From NCBI RefSeq assembly GCF_026130605.1, contig NZ_JANFAU010000012.1, positions 62,001 to 126,000 of the forward strand: DNA of 64,000 nt. The letters are read 5' to 3'. The position numbers and the translations under genes are program-made. The DNA comes from Sphingomonas lycopersici. GTDB taxonomy: Bacteria; Pseudomonadota; Alphaproteobacteria; Sphingomonadales; Sphingomonadaceae. The notes beneath the pieces are model-generated. The model was not told where the DNA came from. It searched no databases and was given only the letters and a program-made list of their open reading frames with translations. This document shows, one piece after another, positions 51,656 through 60,176 of the stretch; within the stretch, counting starts at the first letter, position 1, and every line of letters starts with the position of its first letter.

Positions 51656-52477
51656 ATGACGTTGCGTATCGGGATCGTCGCGCCGGCCAAGACGCTCGAC
51701 CGGCTGGCGGCCGAGCGCACCGCGGCGTTCGCGGCGATCGCTTATCCGGCGGTCGATCTCGTCTTTCACCCGCAATGTTTCGAAAGCGACGGCGGGCATT
51801 TCGCCGGCCCGGACGCGCGCCGCGCGGCGGCGTTCCTCGAATTCGCCAATGATGCGGGGTTCGACGCGATCTGGTTCGCGCGCGGCGGCTATGGCTCGAA
51901 TCGCATCCTCGGCCATGCGATGCCGCAGCTCTCCGCGGCGGCGAAGGCCAAGGCCTATGTCGGCTATTCGGACATGGGGTTCATGCTGGCGGCGCTTTAC
52001 GCCCGTCGGATCGGGCGGCCGGCGCACGGGCCGATGCCGGTCGACGTGATGCGCGACGGCGGCGATCGCACGATCGCGCGCACCTTGGGGTGGCTGACGG
52101 GCGACCGGCAGGGGCTGGAGCCGGGGCTCGGCGCGCGCCCCGCGGCGGCGTTCAACCTCGCGATCCTCCACAGCCTGATCGGGACGCCGTGGCTCCCCGA
52201 TCTCGCCGATCACGTGCTGCTGATCGAGGAAGTGTCGGAGCCGCTCTACAATGTCGATCGCATGCTGTTCACGCTCGCCAATGCGACCCAGTTGCGCGGG
52301 ATCGCCGGGATCCGGCTCGGCGCGGTGACCGATGTGCAGGCCAACGATCCGCCGTGGAACGAGCCGCTCGAAACGATGATGACGCGCTGGTGCCGTGACA
52401 TGGGGGTGCCGTTCCTCGGGCGCGCGGAGATCGGTCACACCCAGGGCAACCGCGTCGTGCCGTTCGGGGTGGGGTGA
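51656..52477 (+). CDS. ldcA: Muramoyltetrapeptide carboxypeptidase (S66 LD-carboxypeptidase)
   Basis: 273 residues. It removes the last D-Ala from recycled murein tetrapeptide. Nucleophile Ser in ARGGYGSNRIL (Ser81), catalytic Glu in LLIEEVSEPLYNVDRML, and His in GHTQGNRVVPFG. Slightly shorter than E. coli LdcA; no signal peptide, so cytosolic. Divergent from a Mur ligase, pairing two recycling steps. Confidence 0.88.
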   Translation: MTLRIGIVAPAKTLDRLAAERTAAFAAIAYPAVDLVFHPQCFESDGGHFAGPDARRAAAFLEFANDAGFDAIWFARGGYGSNRILGHAMPQLSAAAKAKAYVGYSDMGFMLAALYARRIGRPAHGPMPVDVMRDGGDRTIARTLGWLTGDRQGLEPGLGARPAAAFNLAILHSLIGTPWLPDLADHVLLIEEVSEPLYNVDRMLFTLANATQLRGIAGIRLGAVTDVQANDPPWNEPLETMMTRWCRDMGVPFLGRAEIGHTQGNRVVPFGVG

Positions 52478-52501
52478 AGGAGAGGCCTTATCACCCCTTT
52501 C

Positions 52502-52572
52502 ACCACCGCGGCGAAGGCCGGGGTCCAGTCACGACCGGCCCGATGCTGGACCCCGGCCTGCGCCGGGGTGGA
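52502..52572. repeat. Inverted repeat between ldcA and mutS
   Basis: GGCCGGGGTCCAG (52517-52529) mirrors CTGGACCCCGGCC (52546-52558), flanked by ACCACCGCGGCGAAGGCC and GGCCTGCGCCGGGGTGG. Between convergent genes. Bases 52573-52674 hold no recognised feature except the direct repeat GTGAACTT. Confidence 0.8.
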
Positions 52573-52674
52573 TCGTGACCTGTTCGTGTTTAAAACGACC
52601 TAAAAACAAGCGCTTGCGTCGAAATCCCGATCGCCCCGCAAAAGCGCCACTCGTGTGAACTTCGTGAACTTTGC

Positions 52675-55275
52675 CTATCCCTCGCGCGCGAGCGCCTTCA
52701 GCCGGTAGAGCGTATCGAGCGCCTCGCGCGGGGTGAGCGCATCGACGTCGAGCGCCTCCACCTCGCGCCGCACCGCATCGCCCCGTTCCTCCTCGGCCGG
52801 CAGCGTCGCGGCGAACAGCGGCAGATCGTCGAGCCCCGCGGCGAGCCCGCCGGTCTTCTGCCGCCCGGCCTCCAGCTTCGCCAGCACCGCCTTGGCGCGC
52901 GCCACCGTCGCCGGCGGCATCCCGGCGAGCCGCGCCACCGCGAGGCCGTAGCTGCGATCGGCCGGTCCGTCGGCGACTTCGTGGAGCAGCACCAGTTCGC
53001 CCTTCCACTCGCGCGCGCGGACATTGTGCAGGGTCAGCGCGTCGCAGCGTTCGGCGAGCCGGGTCAGCTCGTGGTAATGCGTCGCGAACAGGCAGCGACA
53101 GCGATTGTCCTCGTGGATTGCCTCGACCACCGCCCAGGCGATCGCGAGCCCGTCATAGGTCGAGGTGCCGCGCCCGACCTCGTCGAGGATGACGAACGAG
53201 CGTTGGGTCGCCTGCGCGAGGATCGCCGCGGTCTCGACCATCTCGACCATGAAGGTCGATCGCCCGCGCGCGAGATTGTCCGACGCGCCGACGCGGCTGA
53301 ACAGCCGGTCGACCAGCCCCAATGTCGCCTTGTTCGCCGGGACGTAGCAGCCCGCCTGCGCGAGCACCGCGATCAGCGCATTCTGGCGCAGGAAGGTCGA
53401 TTTGCCGCCCATGTTCGGCCCGGTGACGAGCCACAGCCGCGAATTTTCGGAGAGCGTGCAATCATTGGCGACGAAGCGCTCGCCGGCCCTGGCGACCGCC
53501 GCCTCGACCACCGGGTGCCGCCCGCCGGCCACCTCGAACCGCGCATCGTCGGTAAGGTGCGGACGCGCCCAGCCGCCTTCCGCCGCGCGCTCGGCATTGC
53601 CCGCCGCGACGTCGAGCCGCGCGAGCGCATCGGCGGTGGCGGCGATCTCTTCGCGGCGGGCGAGCGCCGCGCCGGTCAGCTCTTCGAGATGCGCGGCTTC
53701 GGCGGCGAGCGCATGCGCCCCGGCCTGCGTCACCCGCGCGGCGACCTCGTGCAGCTCGGGGGCGTTGAAGCGGACCACCCCGGCGAGCGTCTGGCGGTGG
53801 GTGAAGCCGGATTCGGGCCGCATCAGCGCGTCGGCGGCCTTGGCGGGCACCTCGATATGATAGCCGAGCACGCCGTTGTGGCGGATCTTGAGCGCCGCGA
53901 TCCCCGTCTCGGCGCGATATTTCGCCTCCAGCGCGGCGATCGCGCGGCGGCCCCCGGCGCCCGCATCGCGCAGATCGTCGAGCGCGGCGTCGTAGCCCGC
54001 GGCGATATAGCCGCCGTCGGCGGCATCGATCGGCGGGGCGGGGACGAGCGCGCGCTTGAGCAGATCGATCAGCGCGCCGTGCCCGCGCAATTGCGGGGCG
54101 AGCTCGGCGAGCAGGCGCGGCGGCGCTTCGACCGCGCCGAGCGTCTCGCCGAGCAGCCAGGCGCCGTCGAGCCCGTCACGAAGCTGGCCGAGGTCGCGCG
54201 GGGAACCACGCCCCGCCGCCAGCCGCCCGAGCGCACGCCCGATATCGGGCAAAGCCCGCAACGCCGCGCGCAGCCGTTCGCGCAGTGCGCCGTCGTCGTG
54301 GAACAATTGCACCAGATCGAGCCGCGCATCCACGCCCGCGCGGTCCATCAGCGGCGCGCCGATATCGGCGGCGAGCAGCCGCGCGCCCGCGCCGGTGACG
54401 GTGCGGTCGACCGCATCGAGCAGGCTGCCCTTGCGCGCGCCGCCGGTCGTCTGGATCAGTTCGAGGCTGTCGCGGGTCGCGGCGTCGATCGCCATTGCGG
54501 CGTTCGCGCTCGACAGCCGCGGCGGGCGCAGGAAGGGCAAGGCGCCCTTGGCGGTATGATCGAGATAGGCGACGAGGCCCCCGGCGGCGGCGAGCATCGC
54601 GCGACCGAACTGGCCGAAGCCGTCGAGCGTCGCGACCCCGAACAATCGCTTCAGCCGCGCCTCGCCCGCTGCGCTCTCGAAATCGCCGCGCGGGCGCCAC
54701 ACCGTTGCCGGCGCGTCGCTGCCCTCGGCGGCGATCACCTCGGCCGCGGCGAGCCGCGCCAGCTCGGCGCCCAGCCCCTGTGCGGTGCAGGCGATCACCT
54801 CGAACCGCCCGGTCGAGATGTCCGCCGCGGCGAGCGCGATCTCGCCCGCCGCTTCGCCCACGGCGACGCACCAATTGGCGGTGCGCGCGTCGAGCAACGC
54901 CTCCTCGGTCAGCGTGCCCGCGGTGACGACGCGGATGATCGCGCGATTGACCAGCGCCTTCGATCCGCGCGCCTTGCGCGCCGCCTCGGGCGATTCGGTC
55001 TGGTCGGCGATCGCGACGCGGTGGCCGGCCTTGATCAGCCGCTGGAGATAGCCGGTCGCGGCATGCGCCGGGACGCCGCACATCGGGATCGGCGCCCCGC
55101 CATGCTCGCCGCGTGCGGTGAGCGCGATATCGAGCACCGCGCTTGCCGTCTTGGCGTCGTCGAAGAACAGTTCGAAGAAATCGCCCATGCGGTAGAAGAG
55201 CAGGCAATCGCCGGCCTCTTCCTTGAGCGCGAGATATTGCGCCATCATCGGCGTGGGAGCGGCAACAGCGGTCAT
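52675..55275 (-). CDS. mutS: DNA mismatch repair protein MutS
   Basis: 866 residues. Mismatch-binding domain with LLFYRMGDFFELFFDDA (Phe and Glu contacting the mismatch), connector, lever and clamp, then the ATPase: GPNMGGKSTFLRQ (Walker A, near residue 617), FMVEMVETA, VILDEVGRGTSTYDGLAI (Walker B) and a C-terminal part. The start at 55275 matches the family; a frame to 55326 would overlap tag. No mutL is close. Divergent from tag. Confidence 0.96.
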   Translation of the reverse strand: MTAVAAPTPMMAQYLALKEEAGDCLLFYRMGDFFELFFDDAKTASAVLDIALTARGEHGGAPIPMCGVPAHAATGYLQRLIKAGHRVAIADQTESPEAARKARGSKALVNRAIIRVVTAGTLTEEALLDARTANWCVAVGEAAGEIALAAADISTGRFEVIACTAQGLGAELARLAAAEVIAAEGSDAPATVWRPRGDFESAAGEARLKRLFGVATLDGFGQFGRAMLAAAGGLVAYLDHTAKGALPFLRPPRLSSANAAMAIDAATRDSLELIQTTGGARKGSLLDAVDRTVTGAGARLLAADIGAPLMDRAGVDARLDLVQLFHDDGALRERLRAALRALPDIGRALGRLAAGRGSPRDLGQLRDGLDGAWLLGETLGAVEAPPRLLAELAPQLRGHGALIDLLKRALVPAPPIDAADGGYIAAGYDAALDDLRDAGAGGRRAIAALEAKYRAETGIAALKIRHNGVLGYHIEVPAKAADALMRPESGFTHRQTLAGVVRFNAPELHEVAARVTQAGAHALAAEAAHLEELTGAALARREEIAATADALARLDVAAGNAERAAEGGWARPHLTDDARFEVAGGRHPVVEAAVARAGERFVANDCTLSENSRLWLVTGPNMGGKSTFLRQNALIAVLAQAGCYVPANKATLGLVDRLFSRVGASDNLARGRSTFMVEMVETAAILAQATQRSFVILDEVGRGTSTYDGLAIAWAVVEAIHEDNRCRCLFATHYHELTRLAERCDALTLHNVRAREWKGELVLLHEVADGPADRSYGLAVARLAGMPPATVARAKAVLAKLEAGRQKTGGLAAGLDDLPLFAATLPAEEERGDAVRREVEALDVDALTPREALDTLYRLKALAREG

Positions 55276-55324
55276 CGGGACGGGCGATACCGTCCCGCGC
55301 GGCCGGGGAACAGGGGAGATGAGC

Positions 55325-55882
55325 ATGAGCGAACAACGACGCTGCCGCTGGGCGGAGAAAGACCCGCTCGAACGCGACTATCATGACGCCGAATGGGGCG
55401 TGCCGCAGCACGATCCGCGGATGTTGTGGGAAATGCTGATGCTGGAGGGGTTTCAGGCTGGCCTCTCGTGGCGCACGATCCTCGCCAAGCGCGAGGGATT
55501 CCGCGCTGCCTTCGCCGGTTTCGATCCCGCCAGGGTCGCCGCGTTCGACGAGGATGATGTGGCGCGGCTGCTCGGCGATGCCGGGATCGTGCGGTCGCGC
55601 GCCAAGATCGAGGCGACGATCGCCGGCGCGCGCCTCTATCAGCAGATGGGGGCGCAGGCGTTCCACGATTTCTGCTGGGGGTTCACCGACGGGAAACCGA
55701 TCGCCGGCGACGGGGTGAACGTCCCCGCGAGTACCCCGCTGTCGGAGCGCATCTCGAAGGAATTGAAAGCGCGCGGGTTCAAGTTCGTCGGGCCGACGAT
55801 CGTCTATGCCTGGATGCAGGCGGTGGGGATCGTCAACGATCATGCTGCGGCCTGTTTTCGGCGGGGAATGGTTGCATCGTGA
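55325..55882 (+). CDS. tag: DNA-3-methyladenine glycosylase I
   Basis: 185 residues. Removes 3-methyladenine from alkylated DNA. RCRWAEKDPLERDYHDAEWG, LMLEGFQAGLSWRTILAKR and the C-terminal NDHAAACFR are family hallmarks; zinc ligands Cys and His are in place. ATG 55325 has GGGGAG 6 bases away; ATG 55319 is too close to it. Only 49 bases separate its start from mutS (divergent repair pair). Confidence 0.93.
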   Translation: MSEQRRCRWAEKDPLERDYHDAEWGVPQHDPRMLWEMLMLEGFQAGLSWRTILAKREGFRAAFAGFDPARVAAFDEDDVARLLGDAGIVRSRAKIEATIAGARLYQQMGAQAFHDFCWGFTDGKPIAGDGVNVPASTPLSERISKELKARGFKFVGPTIVYAWMQAVGIVNDHAAACFRRGMVAS

Positions 55883-55932
55883 CGGCCGCTGCCTAAAGAA
55901 ATTCCCCTACGTCTCTCCAGCAAGGCTCCAGC

Positions 55933-58191
55933 ATGTCCGAAACCACCAACGTCCAATTTTCCGAACGCGAGGCCCTGCTGTTTCATTCCGAGGGGCGGCC
56001 GGGGAAGATCGAGATCGTCGCGTCCAAGCCGATGGCGACGCAGCGCGATCTGGCGTTGGCCTATTCGCCGGGCGTGGCGGTGCCGGTGCAGGCGATCGCG
56101 GACGATCCGGCGACCGCTTATGATTATACCGCCAAGGGCAATCTCGTCGCGGTGATCTCGAACGGCACCGCGATCCTCGGCATGGGCAATCTCGGCGCGC
56201 TGGCGTCGAAGCCGGTGATGGAGGGCAAGGCAGTGCTGTTCAAGCGCTTCGCCGACGTCGATTCGATCGATCTGGAGGTCAAGACGGAGGACGTCGACGC
56301 ATTCATCAATTGCGTCGCGCTGCTGGAGCCGTCGTTCGGCGGGATCAACCTGGAGGATATCAAGGCACCGGAGTGCTTCATCATCGAGCAGACGCTGCGC
56401 GAGCGGATGAACATCCCGGTGTTCCACGACGATCAGCACGGCACCGCGATCATCACCGCGGCGGGGCTGATCAACGCCTGCCTGCTCACCGGGCGCAAGC
56501 TCGATGAGGTGAAGGTGGTGGTCAACGGCGCGGGCGCGGCGGCGATCGCCTGCACCGAGCTGATCAAGGCGATGGGGGTGCGCTCGGACAATGTGCTGAT
56601 CTGCGACCGCAAGGGCGTGATCTATCAGGGCCGCGAGGGGATCAACCAATGGCAATCGGCACATGCCGTGGTGACCGAGCGGCGCTCGCTCACCGAGGCG
56701 TTGGTCGGCGCGGACGTGTTCCTCGGTCTCTCCGCCGCGGGCGCGCTCAAGCCCGAGATGGTCAAGGACATGGCCAAGGCGCCGATCATCTTCGCGATGG
56801 CCAATCCCGATCCCGAAATCCGCCCGGAGGATGCCAAGGCGGCGCGCCCCGACGCGATCGTCGCGACAGGCCGTTCGGATTATCCCAACCAGGTCAACAA
56901 CGTGCTCGGCTTCCCGTTCATCTTCCGCGGCGCGCTCGACGTGCGCGCCTCGGCGATCAACGAGGAGATGAAGATCGCCGCAGCGCAGGCGATCGCCGAG
57001 CTGGCGCGCGAGCGCGTGCCCGAGGAAGTGGCGATGGCCTATGGCGTGCGCCACGTCTTCGGCCCCGATTATATCATCCCGGCGCCGTTCGATCCGCGGC
57101 TGATGGAGGTGGTGCCCGCCGCGGTCGCCAAGGCGGCGATGGATTCGGGGGTCGCGACCAAGCCGATCCTCGATATGGAGGGCTATCGTCAGCAATTGCG
57201 CGGGCGGCTCAACCCGACCAATTCGCTGCTCACGCTCGCTTATGAGGGCGCGCGCGCGCACCCCAAGCGCGTGCTGTTCGCCGAGGGCGAGGAAGAAGTG
57301 GTGCTGCGCGCCGCGATCCAGTTCAAGGAAGGGGGCTATGGCGTCCCGGTGCTGGTCGGGCGCGACGACGTGCCCGAGCGGCTGCGCGCGCTGGGGGTGA
57401 GCAACCCCGAGGAATATGAGCTGCACAACAGCCGCCACTCGCCGCTGGTGCCGCAGATGGTCGACTTCCTCTACGCGCGGCTCCAGCGCCGCGGCTATCT
57501 GCGCCGCGATTGCGAGCGGATGATCAACCAGAACCGCAACATCTTCGGCGCGGTGATGCTCCAGCTCGGCCAGGCCGATGCGATGATCACCGGCACGACG
57601 CGGACCTGGGCGCAGACGATGCGCGAGGTGAAGCGCGTGATCGATCCCGAGGTCAACCGCACCCCGTTCGGCATCCATATCCTCGTCGGGCAGAGCCATA
57701 CGGTGTTCATCGCCGACACCACCGTCAACGAACGCCCAAGCCCCGAGGAGCTCGCCGATATCGCCGAGCAGACCGCACAGGTCGCGCGCCGCATGGGACA
57801 TGAGCCGCGCGTCGCCTTCCTCAGTTACTCGACCTTCGGCAACCCGGAAGGGCTGTGGCTGGAGAATATCCGCGCCGCGGTGGGGGTGCTCGACGAGCGT
57901 AAGGTCGGGTTCGAATATGAGGGTGAAATGGCCCCCGACGTCGCGCTCAACCCGCGCCAGCTGGCGAACTATCCGTTCGCGCGGCTTTCGGGTCCGGCCA
58001 ATGTGCTGGTGATGCCGGGGCTGCAATCGGCCAATATTTCGGCCAAGCTGCTCCGCGAACTGGGCGGGGATTCGATGATCGGCCCGATGTTGATCGGGAT
58101 GGAAAAGCCGGTGCAGATCGCCCCGATGACCTCCACCGCCAGCGAATTGGTGACGCTCGCGGTGCTTGCTGCCGGAGGAATCGCACGCTGA
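55933..58191 (+). CDS. maeB: NADP-dependent malic enzyme with phosphotransacetylase domain
   Basis: 752 residues. N-terminal malic enzyme: YSPGVAVPVQAIADDP, PVFHDDQHGTAIITAAG and NGAGAAAIACTELI; it decarboxylates malate to pyruvate and reduces NADP+. The C-terminal half from about residue 430 is a phosphate acetyltransferase-like domain (GEEEVVLRAAIQFKEGG, NRTPFGIHILVGQSHTVFIA), thought to be regulatory and catalytically inactive. Start preceded by AAGGCTCCAGC. Confidence 0.95.
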   Translation: MSETTNVQFSEREALLFHSEGRPGKIEIVASKPMATQRDLALAYSPGVAVPVQAIADDPATAYDYTAKGNLVAVISNGTAILGMGNLGALASKPVMEGKAVLFKRFADVDSIDLEVKTEDVDAFINCVALLEPSFGGINLEDIKAPECFIIEQTLRERMNIPVFHDDQHGTAIITAAGLINACLLTGRKLDEVKVVVNGAGAAAIACTELIKAMGVRSDNVLICDRKGVIYQGREGINQWQSAHAVVTERRSLTEALVGADVFLGLSAAGALKPEMVKDMAKAPIIFAMANPDPEIRPEDAKAARPDAIVATGRSDYPNQVNNVLGFPFIFRGALDVRASAINEEMKIAAAQAIAELARERVPEEVAMAYGVRHVFGPDYIIPAPFDPRLMEVVPAAVAKAAMDSGVATKPILDMEGYRQQLRGRLNPTNSLLTLAYEGARAHPKRVLFAEGEEEVVLRAAIQFKEGGYGVPVLVGRDDVPERLRALGVSNPEEYELHNSRHSPLVPQMVDFLYARLQRRGYLRRDCERMINQNRNIFGAVMLQLGQADAMITGTTRTWAQTMREVKRVIDPEVNRTPFGIHILVGQSHTVFIADTTVNERPSPEELADIAEQTAQVARRMGHEPRVAFLSYSTFGNPEGLWLENIRAAVGVLDERKVGFEYEGEMAPDVALNPRQLANYPFARLSGPANVLVMPGLQSANISAKLLRELGGDSMIGPMLIGMEKPVQIAPMTSTASELVTLAVLAAGGIAR

Positions 58192-58308
58192 CCGCATCGG
58201 CCCGCTTTTGCCGCGGGCTGTGCATCATTCCGTACAAACCAAGCTGTTGAGCGCAACCTTTCGCGAGCGAAACCATTTTACTCCATTGGGAACGATGGAG
58301 AGCATGCG

Positions 58309-58716
58309 ATGCGAAAGGTTGCGTTTGCCGCATTCGGCGCGGCGGTGCTGTTGACGGGGTGCGTCGACGATGGCGGCGGTCCCGGCTATTACGGCAACGA
58401 CTATCGCCGCTACGATTACAATCGGCCCGATCCGAACTCGAACGGCTATTATGCCGATCAATATTATCGTGACGACGCGCGGTATCGCGAGCGCCGGCTG
58501 AGCAACAATGATCGCGTCTATGTCGGCCGGGACGGGCGCTATTATTGCCGCCGGTCGGACGGCACGACCGGGCTGATCGTCGGCGGCATCGCCGGTGGCG
58601 CGCTCGGCGCGGCGATCGCGCCGGGCGGATCGGGCGTGCTGGGCGCGTTGCTCGGCGGCGCGGGCGGCGCGTTGCTCGGCAAGTCGATCGACAAGAACAA
58701 CGTGCGTTGCCGTTGA
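58309..58716 (+). CDS. Glycine-zipper lipoprotein, 17-kDa antigen type
   Basis: 135 residues. Lipobox LLTGC (Cys near residue 19), a Tyr/Asp/Arg-rich stretch (YYGNDYRRYDYN) and a double glycine zipper (LIVGGIAGGALGAAIAPGGS, LGALLGGAGGALLGKSID). Similar in design to the protein at 11681. Outer-membrane anchored; function unknown. Confidence 0.82.
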   Translation: MRKVAFAAFGAAVLLTGCVDDGGGPGYYGNDYRRYDYNRPDPNSNGYYADQYYRDDARYRERRLSNNDRVYVGRDGRYYCRRSDGTTGLIVGGIAGGALGAAIAPGGSGVLGALLGGAGGALLGKSIDKNNVRCR

Positions 58717-58844
58717 TCGACTGATCGGTTTCCCGGAACGGCGACAGTTTGCGACAATTATGTCGTCGTTCCGGGACATTTGCGGGACAGTCCCGCGGCA
58801 TCCCTCTCCTTGGCCAGCGTAACGGCCGCGTAAGGAGCAGATGG

Positions 58845-59168
58845 ATGAACAAGAAACTGACGATGATCGCCGCCGGGATCGGGCTCGCGCTTTCGGTGCC
58901 GACTGTCGCGGCAGCGGCGCCGTGGGTGCCGGTCGGCCAGCGCGTCGCCAATCTCAACGTGCGGATCGATCAGGGCGTGCGCAACGGCAGCCTCACCCGG
59001 CCGGAGGCGATGCGGCTGCGCACCCAGCTGCGCGATCTGCAGGGGCTCGAGGCGCGTTATCGCCGCGGCGGGCTGACGATCGCCGAGCGCGCCGATCTCG
59101 ATCGCCGCTTCGACCGGCTGAGCGCGCAGGTGCGCTTCGAAAAGCATGATCGCCGCGCGCGCTGGTAA
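58845..59168 (+). CDS. Small exported helical protein
   Basis: 107 residues. Signal peptide MNKKLTMIAAGIGLALSVPT... ending VAAAA, then charged helices (NLNVRIDQGVRNGSLTRPEA; LRDLQGLEARYRRGGLTIAE), a pattern seen in small CpxP-like/repeat proteins of sphingomonads. Function unknown. AAGGAG is 7 bases before the ATG. Ends directly against the convergent next gene (59169). Confidence 0.78.
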   Translation: MNKKLTMIAAGIGLALSVPTVAAAAPWVPVGQRVANLNVRIDQGVRNGSLTRPEAMRLRTQLRDLQGLEARYRRGGLTIAERADLDRRFDRLSAQVRFEKHDRRARW

Positions 59169-60122
59169 TCAGCGCAGCGGTTTCCCCGAATCCTTCCAGC
59201 GATCGAGGATCTGCGGTTGGCGGGGCAGATTGTCCGGAGCGGCGTCGCGCAACGCGATGCCGCTTTCGGCATGTGCCGGCTGGGTCGGCGTGACCGCGAC
59301 CGGAACGGGCAACGGCGCGGGGACCACGGGCGGCGGCGCGGGGAGCACGGGCTGCGGCTCGCCGCCGCGATAGGCGCGGCCGAAGGCAGCGGCGGTGCCC
59401 CAATAGCCCTTCCAGCGATGGAAGAAATGCGCGCCGACCGCATCGGTCATCACCAAGGTGCGGTTCCACGCCGGGGTCACCGCATAGGTATGATAATGCG
59501 TCGCCAGCCCGACCGGCGCGAACACCTGCCCGGCGAGGATCGCGGCAGCGTTGCGCGCCGCGCGCGCCCAGCCGTCGCGCGAGGGGATGCGCGCCGCCGC
59601 GCCGTCGCAGGCGAAGCTGAACTGGCACCCGCTGCCGCGCGCCGCGCCCTGATAGACCACCCCGCAGACGGTCGGCGGAAAGGCCGGGTGGCGGACGCGG
59701 TTCACCACCACCTGCGCCACCGCGCGTTGTCCGGCATCGCTTTCCGCGCCGGCCTCGTAATAGACCGCCGCCGACAGGCATTCGAGCGCGCGGGCGCGGT
59801 CGATCGTGCTCGCCAGCCGGGTGGAGAAGGGCGCCGCCGCGGTCACTGTCGCATCGCCGACCGCGCTGGCGCCGCGCGGGACGGGGGGCAGAGCGATCGT
59901 GCCGGTGGTGCCGCGCGCGGGCGAGGCGAAGGCGGGGAGCCCGGTCTCGGGTGGCGCGGTGATCGGAACGCGCGGGGCAGGAGGTGCCGGCTCAGGCGGC
60001 AGCAGCGACAGCGCGACGCCTGCGGCGGCGGTCAGCGACACCACGATCAGCGCGACGCGCGGCCACGCGCGGTGGCGCGCGGCGCGCAACGCGCGAATCT
60101 CGCTGTGGTGCATCGCCGTCAT
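59169..60122 (-). CDS. SleB-like cell wall hydrolase
   Basis: 317 residues. An N-terminal membrane anchor (VALIVVSLTAAAGVALSLL), a Pro-rich linker, and a SleB-type Hydrolase_2 domain: ALECLSAAVYYEAGAESDAG (catalytic Glu), QRAVAQVVVNRVRHPAFPPT and GCQFSFACDG, ending ATHYHTYAVTPAWNRTLVMT. A predicted lytic glycosylase of peptidoglycan, membrane-tethered in the periplasm. Pro-rich C-terminal tail. Start ATG 60122; ATG 60113 is possible. Confidence 0.87.
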   Translation of the reverse strand: MTAMHHSEIRALRAARHRAWPRVALIVVSLTAAAGVALSLLPPEPAPPAPRVPITAPPETGLPAFASPARGTTGTIALPPVPRGASAVGDATVTAAAPFSTRLASTIDRARALECLSAAVYYEAGAESDAGQRAVAQVVVNRVRHPAFPPTVCGVVYQGAARGSGCQFSFACDGAAARIPSRDGWARAARNAAAILAGQVFAPVGLATHYHTYAVTPAWNRTLVMTDAVGAHFFHRWKGYWGTAAAFGRAYRGGEPQPVLPAPPPVVPAPLPVPVAVTPTQPAHAESGIALRDAAPDNLPRQPQILDRWKDSGKPLR

Positions 60123-60176
60123 CGCCGTCGCTATAGCGCGCGCGATTTACGATTTCCTACGTCGCGGGAACGCACC

